Part shown: one piece after another, positions 35,499-44,161 of the stretch
How positions within the stretch are numbered: the stretch's first letter is position 1
Layout of the letters: the number at the start of each line of letters is the position of its first letter
Assembly: GCA_003105035.1 (NCBI GenBank)
Contig: PQAL01000011.1
Coordinates: 1-64,000 of the forward strand
Direction: 5' to 3'
Length of the DNA stretch: 64,000 bases
Source: Anaerolineales bacterium
Lineage (GTDB): Bacteria > Chloroflexota > Anaerolineae > Anaerolineales > UBA4823
The notes under the pieces: model-generated
Database searches by the model: none
Told to the model about the DNA's origin: nothing
The model's input: only the letters and a program-made list of their open reading frames with translations
Position numbers and translations under genes: made by a program

Positions 35499-36314
35499 AT
35501 GAACCTGGCTATCAATTATTCACCTCCAGCAGCCAGGCTGCTGAGCGCTGGCAATATACGTATTGACCTGTTTAAAACCCCCGATTGGAATTGGTTGGTG
35601 GATGAAGCCCTCAAGCTACGTCCAGTAGCCGTTCATTTCACGTTGGATTCTGGCAATGGTGACATAGACGGCACTGATTGGGAGGCAGTCGCCGACCTTT
35701 TGGAGAAGACCCGTACACCTTTCGTAAATCTCCACCTCGATTCACGCCGGGACTACTATCCTGATATCCCTTTGGATTCAACCAGGTCACTCGACCGTAA
35801 ACGCATTACTGAAACCCTGATCTCCGATGTTACAAGCGTTGTGGAACGCTTCGGCTGTGAGCGTGTGATCGTCGAAAATTCCCCCTACCGTGTGGAGGCG
35901 GGTTCCACGCTTAGAGCTTGTGTGGAACCCGAGATTATTACACAGGTCGTGGAAGAGACCGGTTGTGGGTTGCTTTTAGACATATCCCACGTCCTGCTCT
36001 CTGCATATTACATGGGCATGGCTCCGGAGATTTACTTCTCCCGGCTGCCAGTCCGTCACATCAAGGAACTGCACTTCGCTGGTGTTCAAAAGATCGACGG
36101 CGTGTTCACGGATCACCTGCCGGTTACCGAGTCTGACTGGGTTTGGTTAGATTGGGGGCTGGAAAAGATCCGTTCCGGTGAATGGAGCAAACCCTGGCTG
36201 CTGGCTTTTGAATATGGGGGAGTGGGACCAGAATTGGCATGGCGTACTGATACCGCGGTCATTAATAAGCAGGTCCCCCAGCTAATCGAGCATCTGGATA
36301 AGCTGGGTATATGA
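35499..36314 (+). CDS. DUF692-like TIM-barrel protein (multinuclear iron oxidase family)
   Basis: 271 aa. Shape of the DUF692/MbnB-TglH-ChrH family: ENSPY (126-130), CGLLLDISHVLLSAYYMG with Asp161 and His164, VRHIKELHFAG with His192, and TDHLPV with Asp205/His206, spaced as the metal ligands of the family. Known members use iron to modify Cys or other residues of small precursor peptides, usually with a partner and a precursor gene nearby; none are here. The N-terminal third is divergent, so an isomerase-like TIM-barrel sugar enzyme is the alternative. It starts 3 nt after mltG and probably shares its transcript. Confidence 0.55.
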   Translation: MNLAINYSPPAARLLSAGNIRIDLFKTPDWNWLVDEALKLRPVAVHFTLDSGNGDIDGTDWEAVADLLEKTRTPFVNLHLDSRRDYYPDIPLDSTRSLDRKRITETLISDVTSVVERFGCERVIVENSPYRVEAGSTLRACVEPEIITQVVEETGCGLLLDISHVLLSAYYMGMAPEIYFSRLPVRHIKELHFAGVQKIDGVFTDHLPVTESDWVWLDWGLEKIRSGEWSKPWLLAFEYGGVGPELAWRTDTAVINKQVPQLIEHLDKLGI

Positions 36315-36315
36315 C

Positions 36316-37743
36316 CTAAATTCGCTTAAGAATATAATAGGTTGACTTCTTGTCCCCCACTTTGATAAGGATACCCCGTGTTACCAGGTCTGCCAGGTCA
36401 CGACGCAATGTCTCGGAATGCACATCCGGGCATAGAGCCTGGTAATCATGGCTGCTGATGCGTGCATGAAGGCTCACTTGGGCCAACGCCAGCTGCTGAC
36501 GGGGGTTCAGGTCAAGCGAAGCATAAGCAGATAAATCAGGGAAACTGCCACCTTCACAGCCGCCAACCTGGCTGGCATATAACGTCACCCGGAAGGTCCC
36601 CGAAGTTTCCTCAAATTGGGGAGGCAGCAATCCCGCAGCGCGCGTTACTTCGACAACCCGATCCAATCCGTACCCAAGCCGTTCAACATACCCTAAGTCG
36701 GACAAAACCTGAGAGATCACCGCATTACGAGCGAAGCGCGCTTCCAACAGGTTCTTTATCGTCACAGGTCCTGGCAGGCTGCCAGGTGAAGTGATCTCCA
36801 GCCGGTCAGAGAAAATATTAAGGTGGATATTATCACCTTGCAGGTTGTAATCACGGTGGGCGATCGCATTGACCAGCAGCTCACGTACAGCTTCAAAAGG
36901 ATATTCTAGAGTTTCCTGATGCTGTAGACCCACCAGCCTGACTGTTGTCCTCAAGTTCGTGCGGATGAATGCCTCTGCCTGCTGCAATTGCTGAGGCAAG
37001 CTACCCGTGATTTCTTTTTTGATATATTCACCGGTGAGTGCCCTGCCTGGGAAGCGCCCAGCCAGAATGGTGGCATTGGGCAGCCACTGTTGCGGGAAAC
37101 GGCCGAATAGCAGCACGGCAGCGTTGGTGAGCTTCAGCATGTCATCCACCTGCTTTAGGCATCCTCGGCGGAGCAGAAATTCATGGCCATTTTCCAAATC
37201 ATCCGTGGCGATATTACCGCTTATACCGGCATATTCCATGACCTGTTCCTGATCCAGGTCTTCGAGAGAGGCATCAGGCACCAGCCGCGATTCGAACTGT
37301 ACCGAACTCCGCTGCGCAAGCAGCTGGTATAGCTGACGAGCGGACAATGGATTGTTCTGGCTACCCTCCCGGCCTAAATAACGGCCTTCCAGGCAGTATA
37401 CATAAGGCAGCCCATCGGGTACCGTAACCAAAACGAGGTCGACCGAGTTTCCTGTGATCGTGTTCTTCACCTTCACCAGGCGAGGTATGGGCAGGACCAG
37501 GGTTGGCTCAACCAGTAAAGCAGATTGAAATACCCGATCACAGGCAGCTTGATAATTCTTAACTCCCACCAGCTCACCTACCCTTGGAGAGACGCCTAAA
37601 AGTACCAAGCCCCCTATTGCGTTGGCCATCCCAACCAGCGTGGTTGCTAAAATAGAGATGGATACCTCCTCGGGGAACCAGTGCAGGGTTTGACCCATCC
37701 CTTCAGCCAGCAATGCATGGATCTGATCCGAGTTATCAAGCAT
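36316..37743 (-). CDS. AlbA_2 (Schlafen-type) domain and HATPase_4 regulator
   Basis: 475 aa. N-terminal AlbA_2 putative nucleic-acid-binding domain (about 12-130, ETVSISILATTLVGMANAIGGLVLLGVSP-type start), a middle domain, and a RecG-like GHKL module (about 265-395) with ELLVNAIAHRDYN and SPGSLPGPVT. The last 60 residues look like a winged helix (DLADLVTRGILIKVGDKKSTYYILKR). This architecture is widespread and mostly uncharacterised; it is commonly annotated as an ATP-binding transcriptional regulator. No adjacent target is obvious. Gene alone. Confidence 0.8.
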   Translation of the reverse strand: MLDNSDQIHALLAEGMGQTLHWFPEEVSISILATTLVGMANAIGGLVLLGVSPRVGELVGVKNYQAACDRVFQSALLVEPTLVLPIPRLVKVKNTITGNSVDLVLVTVPDGLPYVYCLEGRYLGREGSQNNPLSARQLYQLLAQRSSVQFESRLVPDASLEDLDQEQVMEYAGISGNIATDDLENGHEFLLRRGCLKQVDDMLKLTNAAVLLFGRFPQQWLPNATILAGRFPGRALTGEYIKKEITGSLPQQLQQAEAFIRTNLRTTVRLVGLQHQETLEYPFEAVRELLVNAIAHRDYNLQGDNIHLNIFSDRLEITSPGSLPGPVTIKNLLEARFARNAVISQVLSDLGYVERLGYGLDRVVEVTRAAGLLPPQFEETSGTFRVTLYASQVGGCEGGSFPDLSAYASLDLNPRQQLALAQVSLHARISSHDYQALCPDVHSETLRRDLADLVTRGILIKVGDKKSTYYILKRI

Positions 37744-37778
37744 TACAATACCTAATCCTCCTGACGCTATCCAAATAA

Positions 37779-37820
37779 AATCTGGTAAAGGCTGCTTTGC
37801 ATATCAACCCTTACCAGATT
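37779..37820 (-). terminator. Terminator hairpin after lon
   Basis: AATCTGGTAA (37779-37788) pairs perfectly with TTACCAGATT (37811-37820). On the minus strand the right-hand side is followed by TTTTATTTGG, a usable U-tract. It lies 35-76 nt beyond the lon stop. The rest of the 37744-37854 gap shows no other structure. Confidence 0.7.
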
Positions 37821-37854
37821 ATTTTATAGCGAATCTGATATATTCAGTGCTTCT

Positions 37855-40380
37855 TTACGTATTGATTTGCTCGATTAGGGTATCTGCAACATGTTCAGCA
37901 TCTGCCTCACCCTTCAGCTTAGTTTTTTTTGCGATACGCTTCCTTGGGGTAGCCTGGGTCTTGGCAGGTTTTAAAGCCACCTCCAGCACCTGGTCGATAT
38001 GATCAACCAGCACGAGGTGGAGCTCGTTACGAGCTCGCCTGGGTACATCCAGGAGGTCCTTGGCGTTACGCTTGGGCAGGATGACGGTTTTAAGACCAGA
38101 CCGATGTGCCGAAAGGACCTTCTCACGGACGCCACCTACCGGCAGCACGTGTCCGCGTAAGGTGATCTCACCGGTCATGCCCACATCCTTTCTTACTTCA
38201 CGCCCGGTATAGGCAGAAACAAGAGCGGTGCAGATCGTTATCCCTGCGCTGGGTCCATCTTTAGGGATGGCACCTTCGGGGATGTGAATATGGATATCCA
38301 GGTTTTCGTAAATCCCGGGGTCGAGGTTGAACTGGCGAGAGCGTGACTTGAGGTAAGAGAGCGCTGCCTGAGCAGATTCCTGCATCACATTCCCGATCTG
38401 GCCGGTGATCTGCAGGTTACCCTTACCATCCATCAGCAGCACCTCGACTGGCATGATCTCACCGCCATTTTCCGTCCAGGCAATGGCGGTTGCCACACCA
38501 ACTTCATCCTGCCGCTCAGCTTCCTGGTCGAAGAATTGCGGTGGACCCAGGTATTTTTCTATACTTCCAGCTGTGACCAGCCTGGGGTAGGTCTTCCCTT
38601 CCGCCTTGACCCTGGCAACTTTCCTGCAGATCATCCCAATCTCACGCTCAAAGTTGCGTACACCGGCCTCATATGTATATTCACGGACGATTCGTTTTAG
38701 CGCCTGCTCCTGGAAGCGAATTTTATCGTCGTCCAACCCGGCTTCTTCCAATTGGCGGGGTAGCAGGAATCGGTGAGCAATCTCGATTTTTTCTTCCTCG
38801 ATATAGCCCGGGAATTCGATCACTTCCATGCGGTCTATTAAAGCAGATGGGATGGGGCCGGTGTAATTGGCAGTCGTGATAAACATGACCTTCGACAGGT
38901 CATATGCCAGCTCGAGGTAGTGGTCGGAAAAGGCATGGTTCTGCTCGGGGTCGAGCACTTCCAGCAAGGCTGAGGAGGGATCACCGCGAAAGTCCTGCCC
39001 AAGCTTGTCGACCTCATCCAGCATGAACAGCGGATTGATGGTCCCAGCCCGTCGCATGGTTTGTAGGATGCGCCCAGGCAGGGCACCGATGTACGTACGG
39101 CGGTGCCCGCGGATCTCGGCTTCGTCTCGCACACCCCCGAGCGAAAGCCGGACGAACTTGCGTCCCAATGCCTCAGCGATGGAACGTCCCAGGGAGGTCT
39201 TGCCAGTACCTGGAGGGCCAACAAAACACAGGATGGGTTGCTTGGAACGTTTGGGCTTGAGGCTTCGCACGGCAATATATTCCAGGATGCGGTCCTTTGC
39301 CCGGGGTAACCCATAGTGGTACTGCTCCAGGACCTTTGCCGCGTGGTGTACATCCAGGTTATCGTCGGTCATCGTCGTCCAGGGAAGATCCAGGATCCAA
39401 TCAATGTACGTACGGATGATGCCCACCTCGGGAGACATTGGCATCATCTGGTTCAGGCGGTCGAGCTCCTTGATGGTGCGCAGCATAACCTCCTCGGGCA
39501 AGCCAATGCCTTCGATCCGTTTTCGCAAATCGGAGATTTCTCGGGTCCATGCATCAGCTTCGCCCAGCTCGGTCTGGATAACACGCATCTGCTCGCGCAG
39601 GTAGAACTCACGTTGGGTGCGGTCGACCTCACTCTGCGCCCGGGTATGGATCTGATCTTCGAGCTCGAGTACGTCAGCTTCTTGAGCCAGCAATGCCACC
39701 ACCTGTTTCAAACGTTCAGCAGGATTTAATGATTGCAGCAGCTTTAAGCGCTCATCCAGAGGTGGAGAAATGGTTGTGACGATCATGTCTGCCAGCCAAC
39801 CAGGTTCCTCAATGTTTAAGGCATATAGATAGGCTTCATCGGGCAGGCTGCGGTTGAGCTGGACGCACTTTTGGAATAGCTCGAGGGCGGTACGCATGGT
39901 CGCATCAATCTCACGGTTTACATGCGTGGTTTCCGTTAGGGGACGGGCCTTGGCGATCATAAACGGGTCGTGCTGGGTGAACTCGACGATTTCCACCCGC
40001 CTACGTCCTTGAGCCAAGGCAGAGCTTGAGCCATCCGGCATGCTCACCAGCCGACCCACGGCTAACTCTACCCCTAAAGTGAGGAAGTCACTAATTTTCG
40101 GATTGTCAACAGAAGAATCGCGTTGAGTCAAGGCGATCACCGTATGATTATCCATCTGGGCTTCCTCGATCGCCAATAAGGAACCTTCCCGCCCTACGAA
40201 GACCGGTGCAACCATATGGGGGAAAATCACCAGGTCACGTAGGGGTAAGACAGGGCATTCGATCAATCCATCATCATCAGGAATCGCATCGGGCACCTTG
40301 TAAAGCTCTTCCGTCCGGCGATGCACGGCCTCGCCGAATTCTTCATCATCATCATGGTAATACCAATCACTATCCTTCAT
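37855..40380 (-). CDS. lon: ATP-dependent Lon protease
   Basis: 841 aa. LAN substrate-binding domain (LIECPVLPLRDLVIFPHMVAP), AAA module with Walker A GPPGTGKTSLGR and Walker B LFMLDEVDKLG, and the protease domain with the catalytic Ser in PKDGPSAGITI and Lys in RGHVLPVGGVREKVLSA. It degrades misfolded and regulatory proteins in the cytosol. The C-terminal 30 residues are Lys/Thr-rich. ATG 40380 is chosen: AGGAG is 6 nt upstream and it overlaps the folC stop by one base. Confidence 0.97.
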   Translation of the reverse strand: MKDSDWYYHDDDEEFGEAVHRRTEELYKVPDAIPDDDGLIECPVLPLRDLVIFPHMVAPVFVGREGSLLAIEEAQMDNHTVIALTQRDSSVDNPKISDFLTLGVELAVGRLVSMPDGSSSALAQGRRRVEIVEFTQHDPFMIAKARPLTETTHVNREIDATMRTALELFQKCVQLNRSLPDEAYLYALNIEEPGWLADMIVTTISPPLDERLKLLQSLNPAERLKQVVALLAQEADVLELEDQIHTRAQSEVDRTQREFYLREQMRVIQTELGEADAWTREISDLRKRIEGIGLPEEVMLRTIKELDRLNQMMPMSPEVGIIRTYIDWILDLPWTTMTDDNLDVHHAAKVLEQYHYGLPRAKDRILEYIAVRSLKPKRSKQPILCFVGPPGTGKTSLGRSIAEALGRKFVRLSLGGVRDEAEIRGHRRTYIGALPGRILQTMRRAGTINPLFMLDEVDKLGQDFRGDPSSALLEVLDPEQNHAFSDHYLELAYDLSKVMFITTANYTGPIPSALIDRMEVIEFPGYIEEEKIEIAHRFLLPRQLEEAGLDDDKIRFQEQALKRIVREYTYEAGVRNFEREIGMICRKVARVKAEGKTYPRLVTAGSIEKYLGPPQFFDQEAERQDEVGVATAIAWTENGGEIMPVEVLLMDGKGNLQITGQIGNVMQESAQAALSYLKSRSRQFNLDPGIYENLDIHIHIPEGAIPKDGPSAGITICTALVSAYTGREVRKDVGMTGEITLRGHVLPVGGVREKVLSAHRSGLKTVILPKRNAKDLLDVPRRARNELHLVLVDHIDQVLEVALKPAKTQATPRKRIAKKTKLKGEADAEHVADTLIEQINT

Positions 40381-41723
40381 CAATATCTCCTGATATTTGC
40401 CTTCTTCTCCCAATATTTGCGCGCTTCAGCCACCACAAAGATACTTCCGGTGACCAGCACAAGGCTATCGTCATCCACCAACTCAAGGGCTTTTTCAACT
40501 GCCTGTGGGATATTCTCCACCAGTTCAACTACATGCCCATAGGTCATCGCCATACCAACCAGCTTCTCTGGTTCGATGGCCCGGGGATGGAAGGATTTTA
40601 CCGCAATTAGCTCCTTCACCAATGGCATTAGCTCAGCCAGCATCCCATCGATATCCTTGTCTTCTGATGCACCAAAGACCAGGACCACACTCTTCTCTGG
40701 GTAGTATTCAGACAGCGTGTTGCTTAGCTTCAAAGCAGAATCACGGTTGTGGGCACAATCAAGGATCACTGGTGGATCGTCTTGGATGATCTCAAAACGA
40801 CCAGGCCAGAACGCCTTGGAAAACCCACGCTGAAGCGCTCGCAGGTCTACTTTTAGCCCAACCTGATCAAACACCTTCAAGCAGGCATAAGCGGTAGCTG
40901 CATTGGCCGCCTGGTGAGATCCTAATAATGGGATGGTAATTTCCACTGGGTTTGCAAGCTCACTCTCCGACCAAACCGAGATGGTCTGACCGGCCCGTGA
41001 ATGAGAAATCTCCGTATACAAAATATCTCGGCCCACCTGGATCAGTGTGGTACCGCGTTGCTGCGCGATTTGTTCGATCACCATCCGCACTTCTTCGACC
41101 TGTGGAGACGAGATCACCGGCACATCTGTTTTGATGATGCCAGCCTTCTCTCCCGCAATCTCTGTGAGCGTATTGCCCAATAGCAACGTATGATCATAGG
41201 ATATTGAGGTGATTACGCTAACCTGCGGGCTGACTACATTGGTTGCATCCAGGCGCCCACCCAGGCCCACTTCAATCACGGCGGCATCCACCTTCTGTTT
41301 TGCGAAGTATAGAAATGCCAGGGCCGTGGTGATCTCGAAAGTAGTCAGCTCTGGGATGGCTGCCACATGCGGTTTGATCTGTTCGACCATTTCCACCAGG
41401 TGTGCATGCGGAATGAATTCACCGTTGATCTGGATCCGCTCGGCGTAGTCATCCAGGTGGGGTGAAGTATACAACCCTACTTTATAGCCTGCTTCATTCA
41501 AAGCCGCAGCACACAAGATGCACACCGAACCTTTGCCCTTCGTACCAGCCACATGGATGGTCGGATAGGTATTCTGTGGATTTCCCAGCGAGGCGACCAA
41601 TTCCTGCATGCGTTCCAGTTTGAATCGTTCAGGCGAGTAAGTAACAGCCTTCTGCATGCTGAAATCGACAAAACTATATAAGTATTCCAGTGCATCCTTG
41701 TAGGCTTCTTCGTCGTTTGTCAT
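40380..41723 (-). CDS. folC: Folylpolyglutamate synthase / dihydrofolate synthase
   Basis: 447 aa. Mur-ligase fold with P-loop GTKGKGSVC, TSPHLDDYAERIQING (folate loop), EVGLGGRLDATN and the central ATP/Glu residues (ISYDHTLLLG, AGIIK), and a C-terminal domain with LDCAHNRDSA. It adds Glu to folates and may add Glu to dihydropteroate. Cotranscribed with lon (TGATG overlap), an association that has no known functional meaning. Confidence 0.94.
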   Translation of the reverse strand: MTNDEEAYKDALEYLYSFVDFSMQKAVTYSPERFKLERMQELVASLGNPQNTYPTIHVAGTKGKGSVCILCAAALNEAGYKVGLYTSPHLDDYAERIQINGEFIPHAHLVEMVEQIKPHVAAIPELTTFEITTALAFLYFAKQKVDAAVIEVGLGGRLDATNVVSPQVSVITSISYDHTLLLGNTLTEIAGEKAGIIKTDVPVISSPQVEEVRMVIEQIAQQRGTTLIQVGRDILYTEISHSRAGQTISVWSESELANPVEITIPLLGSHQAANAATAYACLKVFDQVGLKVDLRALQRGFSKAFWPGRFEIIQDDPPVILDCAHNRDSALKLSNTLSEYYPEKSVVLVFGASEDKDIDGMLAELMPLVKELIAVKSFHPRAIEPEKLVGMAMTYGHVVELVENIPQAVEKALELVDDDSLVLVTGSIFVVAEARKYWEKKANIRRY

Positions 41724-41834
41724 AGTCCAGGGATTGTAACCCCTTGGGTGCCTAACGGGAAGAGGATACCAACGTGAATTTTACCAGCACGGTATGAAGA
41801 TCGCCCCTAAATCTGTTCATGGTAGAATAGCCGG

Positions 41835-42497
41835 GTGCTAAGCAGAGCGCTAAAGATCGTCCTCAGGTTCATAAAAGTCGTCGTGATGGTTGGAGCAGCT
41901 GCATTCCTTCTCCCCAGGCTGATCACAGCCCTTTATACGTTGCCACGCCGGTTCACCCCTCAAAATGTTCCACCTGCTTCAGTAGCCATCGTGTTCGGGG
42001 CTGGTTTGTGGCGGGATGGCACGCCTACGACAGTTCTCAGGGATCGCATCAATACAGCTGCCCAGTTATATTCGTCAGGAAAAGTCCAAAAGATCTTGAT
42101 GAGCGGTGATAACAGCTATATCGATTACAATGAACCGGGGGCCATGCGGGAATATGCGCTCAAACTTGGTGTGCCGGAAGATGCCATCGTGCTGGATTAT
42201 GCTGGGAGGCGCACTTATGATACCTGCTACCGGGCACGCCAGATCTTCGGGATTGACGACGCCATCCTGGTTACCCAGGGATTTCACCTGCCGCGTGCCT
42301 TGTACACGTGCAATGCCCTTGGATTAAAAGCCTCCGGCGTGCCATCCGACCAGCATGATTATCGGCTTTTCTCACGCCTGTACTGGAACCTGAGGGAGCT
42401 CCCCGCAACCTTGACTGCTATTCTCGATGTGCACGTATTCAAACCTGAACCGATCCTGGGACAGCCGGAACCGATCTTCCCGGCGACAGGTCAGTAA
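41835..42497 (+). CDS. SanA/YdcF (DUF218) membrane-linked protein
   Basis: 220 aa. One N-terminal membrane segment (about residues 12-34), then the DUF218 domain: AIVFGAGLWRDGTPTTVLRDRINTA, KILMSGDN, EPGAMREYA, RTYDTCYRAR, and LVTQGFHLPRAL. SanA of E. coli is linked with vancomycin resistance at high temperature and envelope barrier function; the activity is unknown. GTG start. TAGAAT at 41823-41828 ends 6 nt before the GTG and there is no ribosome site, so the mRNA is probably leaderless. Confidence 0.82.
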   Translation: MLSRALKIVLRFIKVVVMVGAAAFLLPRLITALYTLPRRFTPQNVPPASVAIVFGAGLWRDGTPTTVLRDRINTAAQLYSSGKVQKILMSGDNSYIDYNEPGAMREYALKLGVPEDAIVLDYAGRRTYDTCYRARQIFGIDDAILVTQGFHLPRALYTCNALGLKASGVPSDQHDYRLFSRLYWNLRELPATLTAILDVHVFKPEPILGQPEPIFPATGQ

Positions 42498-42519
42498 TAG
42501 ATTATCAATTGGAGCCAGC

Positions 42520-43089
42520 ATGGAACGAACACAAGCCCTAAATATCGTGCATGAATATGTGAAAAATGAAAACCTGATCCGCCACATGCTGGCCGTGGAA
42601 GCTGCCATGCGCTTTTATGCTGCCAGGATGGGTGAAGACCAGGACTTGTGGGGTATTACGGGTATCCTGCACGATTTCGACTGGGAAATTCACCCCACAC
42701 TCGAAGAACACCCGCTTGCAGGGGCACCGATCTTACGGGCGCGCGGCGTACCCGATGTGGTTGTACGTGCTGTTCTCAGTCATGCGGACCATTCTGGCAT
42801 CCCACGTACTACTCCGATGGAAAAAGCGCTGTATGCCTGTGATGAGATCACGGGCTTGATCACGGCAGTCGCCCTGGTACGGCCTTCTCGGTCACTTTAC
42901 GATCTTGAAGCTGCCTCGGTAAAGAAGAAGTGGAAGGACCGCGCCTTTGCAGCCGGTGCTAACCGGGATGAAATTGCCAGATCTGCCGAAGAATTTGGCG
43001 TTGAGCTGTGGGAGCACGTGGGTAATGTGATTCTCGCCATGCGTACAATCGCTCCTAAGTTGGGTCTGGAAGGCAATCTAACCGCCTAA
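42520..43089 (+). CDS. HD-domain (HDIG-type) hydrolase
   Basis: 189 aa. HD superfamily: H-x-x-AVEAAMR start, GILHDFDWEIHP with the HD pair, ILRARGVPDVVVRAVLSHADHSG and the helix around ALYACDEITGLITA. This is the layout of the TIGR00277-like HDIG hydrolases. Activity on a nucleotide or RNA is likely, target unknown. The frame extends upstream to 42427, but GGAG at 42511-42514 fits ATG 42520. It starts 22 nt after the SanA-like gene. Confidence 0.85.
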   Translation: MERTQALNIVHEYVKNENLIRHMLAVEAAMRFYAARMGEDQDLWGITGILHDFDWEIHPTLEEHPLAGAPILRARGVPDVVVRAVLSHADHSGIPRTTPMEKALYACDEITGLITAVALVRPSRSLYDLEAASVKKKWKDRAFAAGANRDEIARSAEEFGVELWEHVGNVILAMRTIAPKLGLEGNLTA

Positions 43090-43171
43090 GCAATCACTTG
43101 AAATAGAATAGTCAGGTCGGGTAGAGCACGAATATCAGTGTGCATTCCCGGCTTGATTAAGTGCTTCTCAT

Positions 43172-43204
43172 CCTATTGACAATGGCAATAGGATCATGTA
43201 TACT
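43172..43204 (+). promoter_or_regulatory. Promoter with overlapping palindromic operator
   Basis: TTGACA (43176-43181) and TATACT (43199-43204) are spaced by 17 nt, a near-perfect sigma-70 promoter for the recombinase-like gene. A perfect 7-bp inverted repeat, CCTATTG (43172-43178) and CAATAGG (43186-43192), covers the -35 box, as a repressor operator would. Confidence 0.7.
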
Positions 43205-43255
43205 ATACGAAATTGACTATGCGAAAATCCTATACGCAACCCAAGTGAGGAGATT

Positions 43256-44161
43256 ATGCCAACTGAAACCAAGCTCCCTGCCCACATCACTGCCCACACC
43301 TCGCTCGTCCCAGCCATCAATGCCTGGCGCATCTACCTGAACGACCAGGGCAAGAGCCCCCATACCGTCAAAGCTTTTATCGCCGATATGAACCTGCTGG
43401 CAGCTTACCTGCCTCCGGACCGCCCCCTGGGTGCCATTACCACCAATGAGCTAAATAACTTCCTGGACTGGATGCAGAAACAACGCGGGGTCCCCTGCAG
43501 CCCCAAGACCCTTTCACGCCGGATTACTTCTATCAAGGCCTTCTTTCGCTGGCTGACCCATTATGGCGTGATTGTCGTTGACCCAGGTGAAAAGGTGCTG
43601 CAGCAGTCGGTGATCAGCCCCCTACCAAGCGTATTGACCGATGAGGAGCGAGATGTTGTGCTGTCTGTGGCTAATAAATACCGCCTGGCAGCCCACCCAG
43701 ATGCACGTTACTTCACCCTATTAGAACTGCTGCTCGAAACCGGCATCAAGAAAAGCGAATGCCTGGCGCTCAGCCCCAACCATATCGACCGGGAAGCGCC
43801 GGGTGGACCTTTCTTATTCGTCCGTTATGCCAGCCCTCAGCACCGTTATAAAGAACGCAAGATCGCCCTATCAACCGATTGGGTCGAAGCATATGACGAA
43901 TACAAGGGGCAGTACCAGCATACCGATCGCATTTTTCCCTGGTCACAACGCCGCCTGGAATATTTACTGGAAGATATCGGTGAGGAAGCAGGCATCTCCA
44001 AGCACTTGTCGTTCGAGATGTGCCGCTGGACGTGTGCGCTTAACGACCTCAAGGCAGGCACCGAGGCAAACAAAGTACGTCAGAAGATGGGCCTCTCGAA
44101 AATCCAATGGAGAGAGGTGAGATCTAAATTGCAAAAGCTAGGTGCTGAGCTTCCTGACTAA
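43256..44161 (+). CDS. Tyrosine recombinase-like protein without the catalytic residues
   Basis: 301 aa with the XerC/D layout: an N-terminal SAM-like core-binding domain (about 17-105, INAWRIYLNDQGKSPHTVKAF, FFRWLTHYG) and a C-terminal catalytic-domain-like part. The first catalytic Arg of TGxRxSE is Lys165 (TGIKKSEC), box II reads SFEMCRWTCALNDLKAG, and no Tyr nucleophile is found in the closing MGLSKIQWREVRSKLQKLG. So DNA breakage is unlikely; a DNA-binding role is the best guess. Own promoter and operator upstream, GAGG before the ATG. Its 3' end overlaps the convergent tilS by 24 nt. Confidence 0.82.
   Translation: MPTETKLPAHITAHTSLVPAINAWRIYLNDQGKSPHTVKAFIADMNLLAAYLPPDRPLGAITTNELNNFLDWMQKQRGVPCSPKTLSRRITSIKAFFRWLTHYGVIVVDPGEKVLQQSVISPLPSVLTDEERDVVLSVANKYRLAAHPDARYFTLLELLLETGIKKSECLALSPNHIDREAPGGPFLFVRYASPQHRYKERKIALSTDWVEAYDEYKGQYQHTDRIFPWSQRRLEYLLEDIGEEAGISKHLSFEMCRWTCALNDLKAGTEANKVRQKMGLSKIQWREVRSKLQKLGAELPD

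Noticed and set aside
43256-44161. Integrase taken as a sign of a genomic island
   Set aside because: Catalytic residues are lost, there is no tRNA or att-like direct repeat, and neighbouring genes are core genes.
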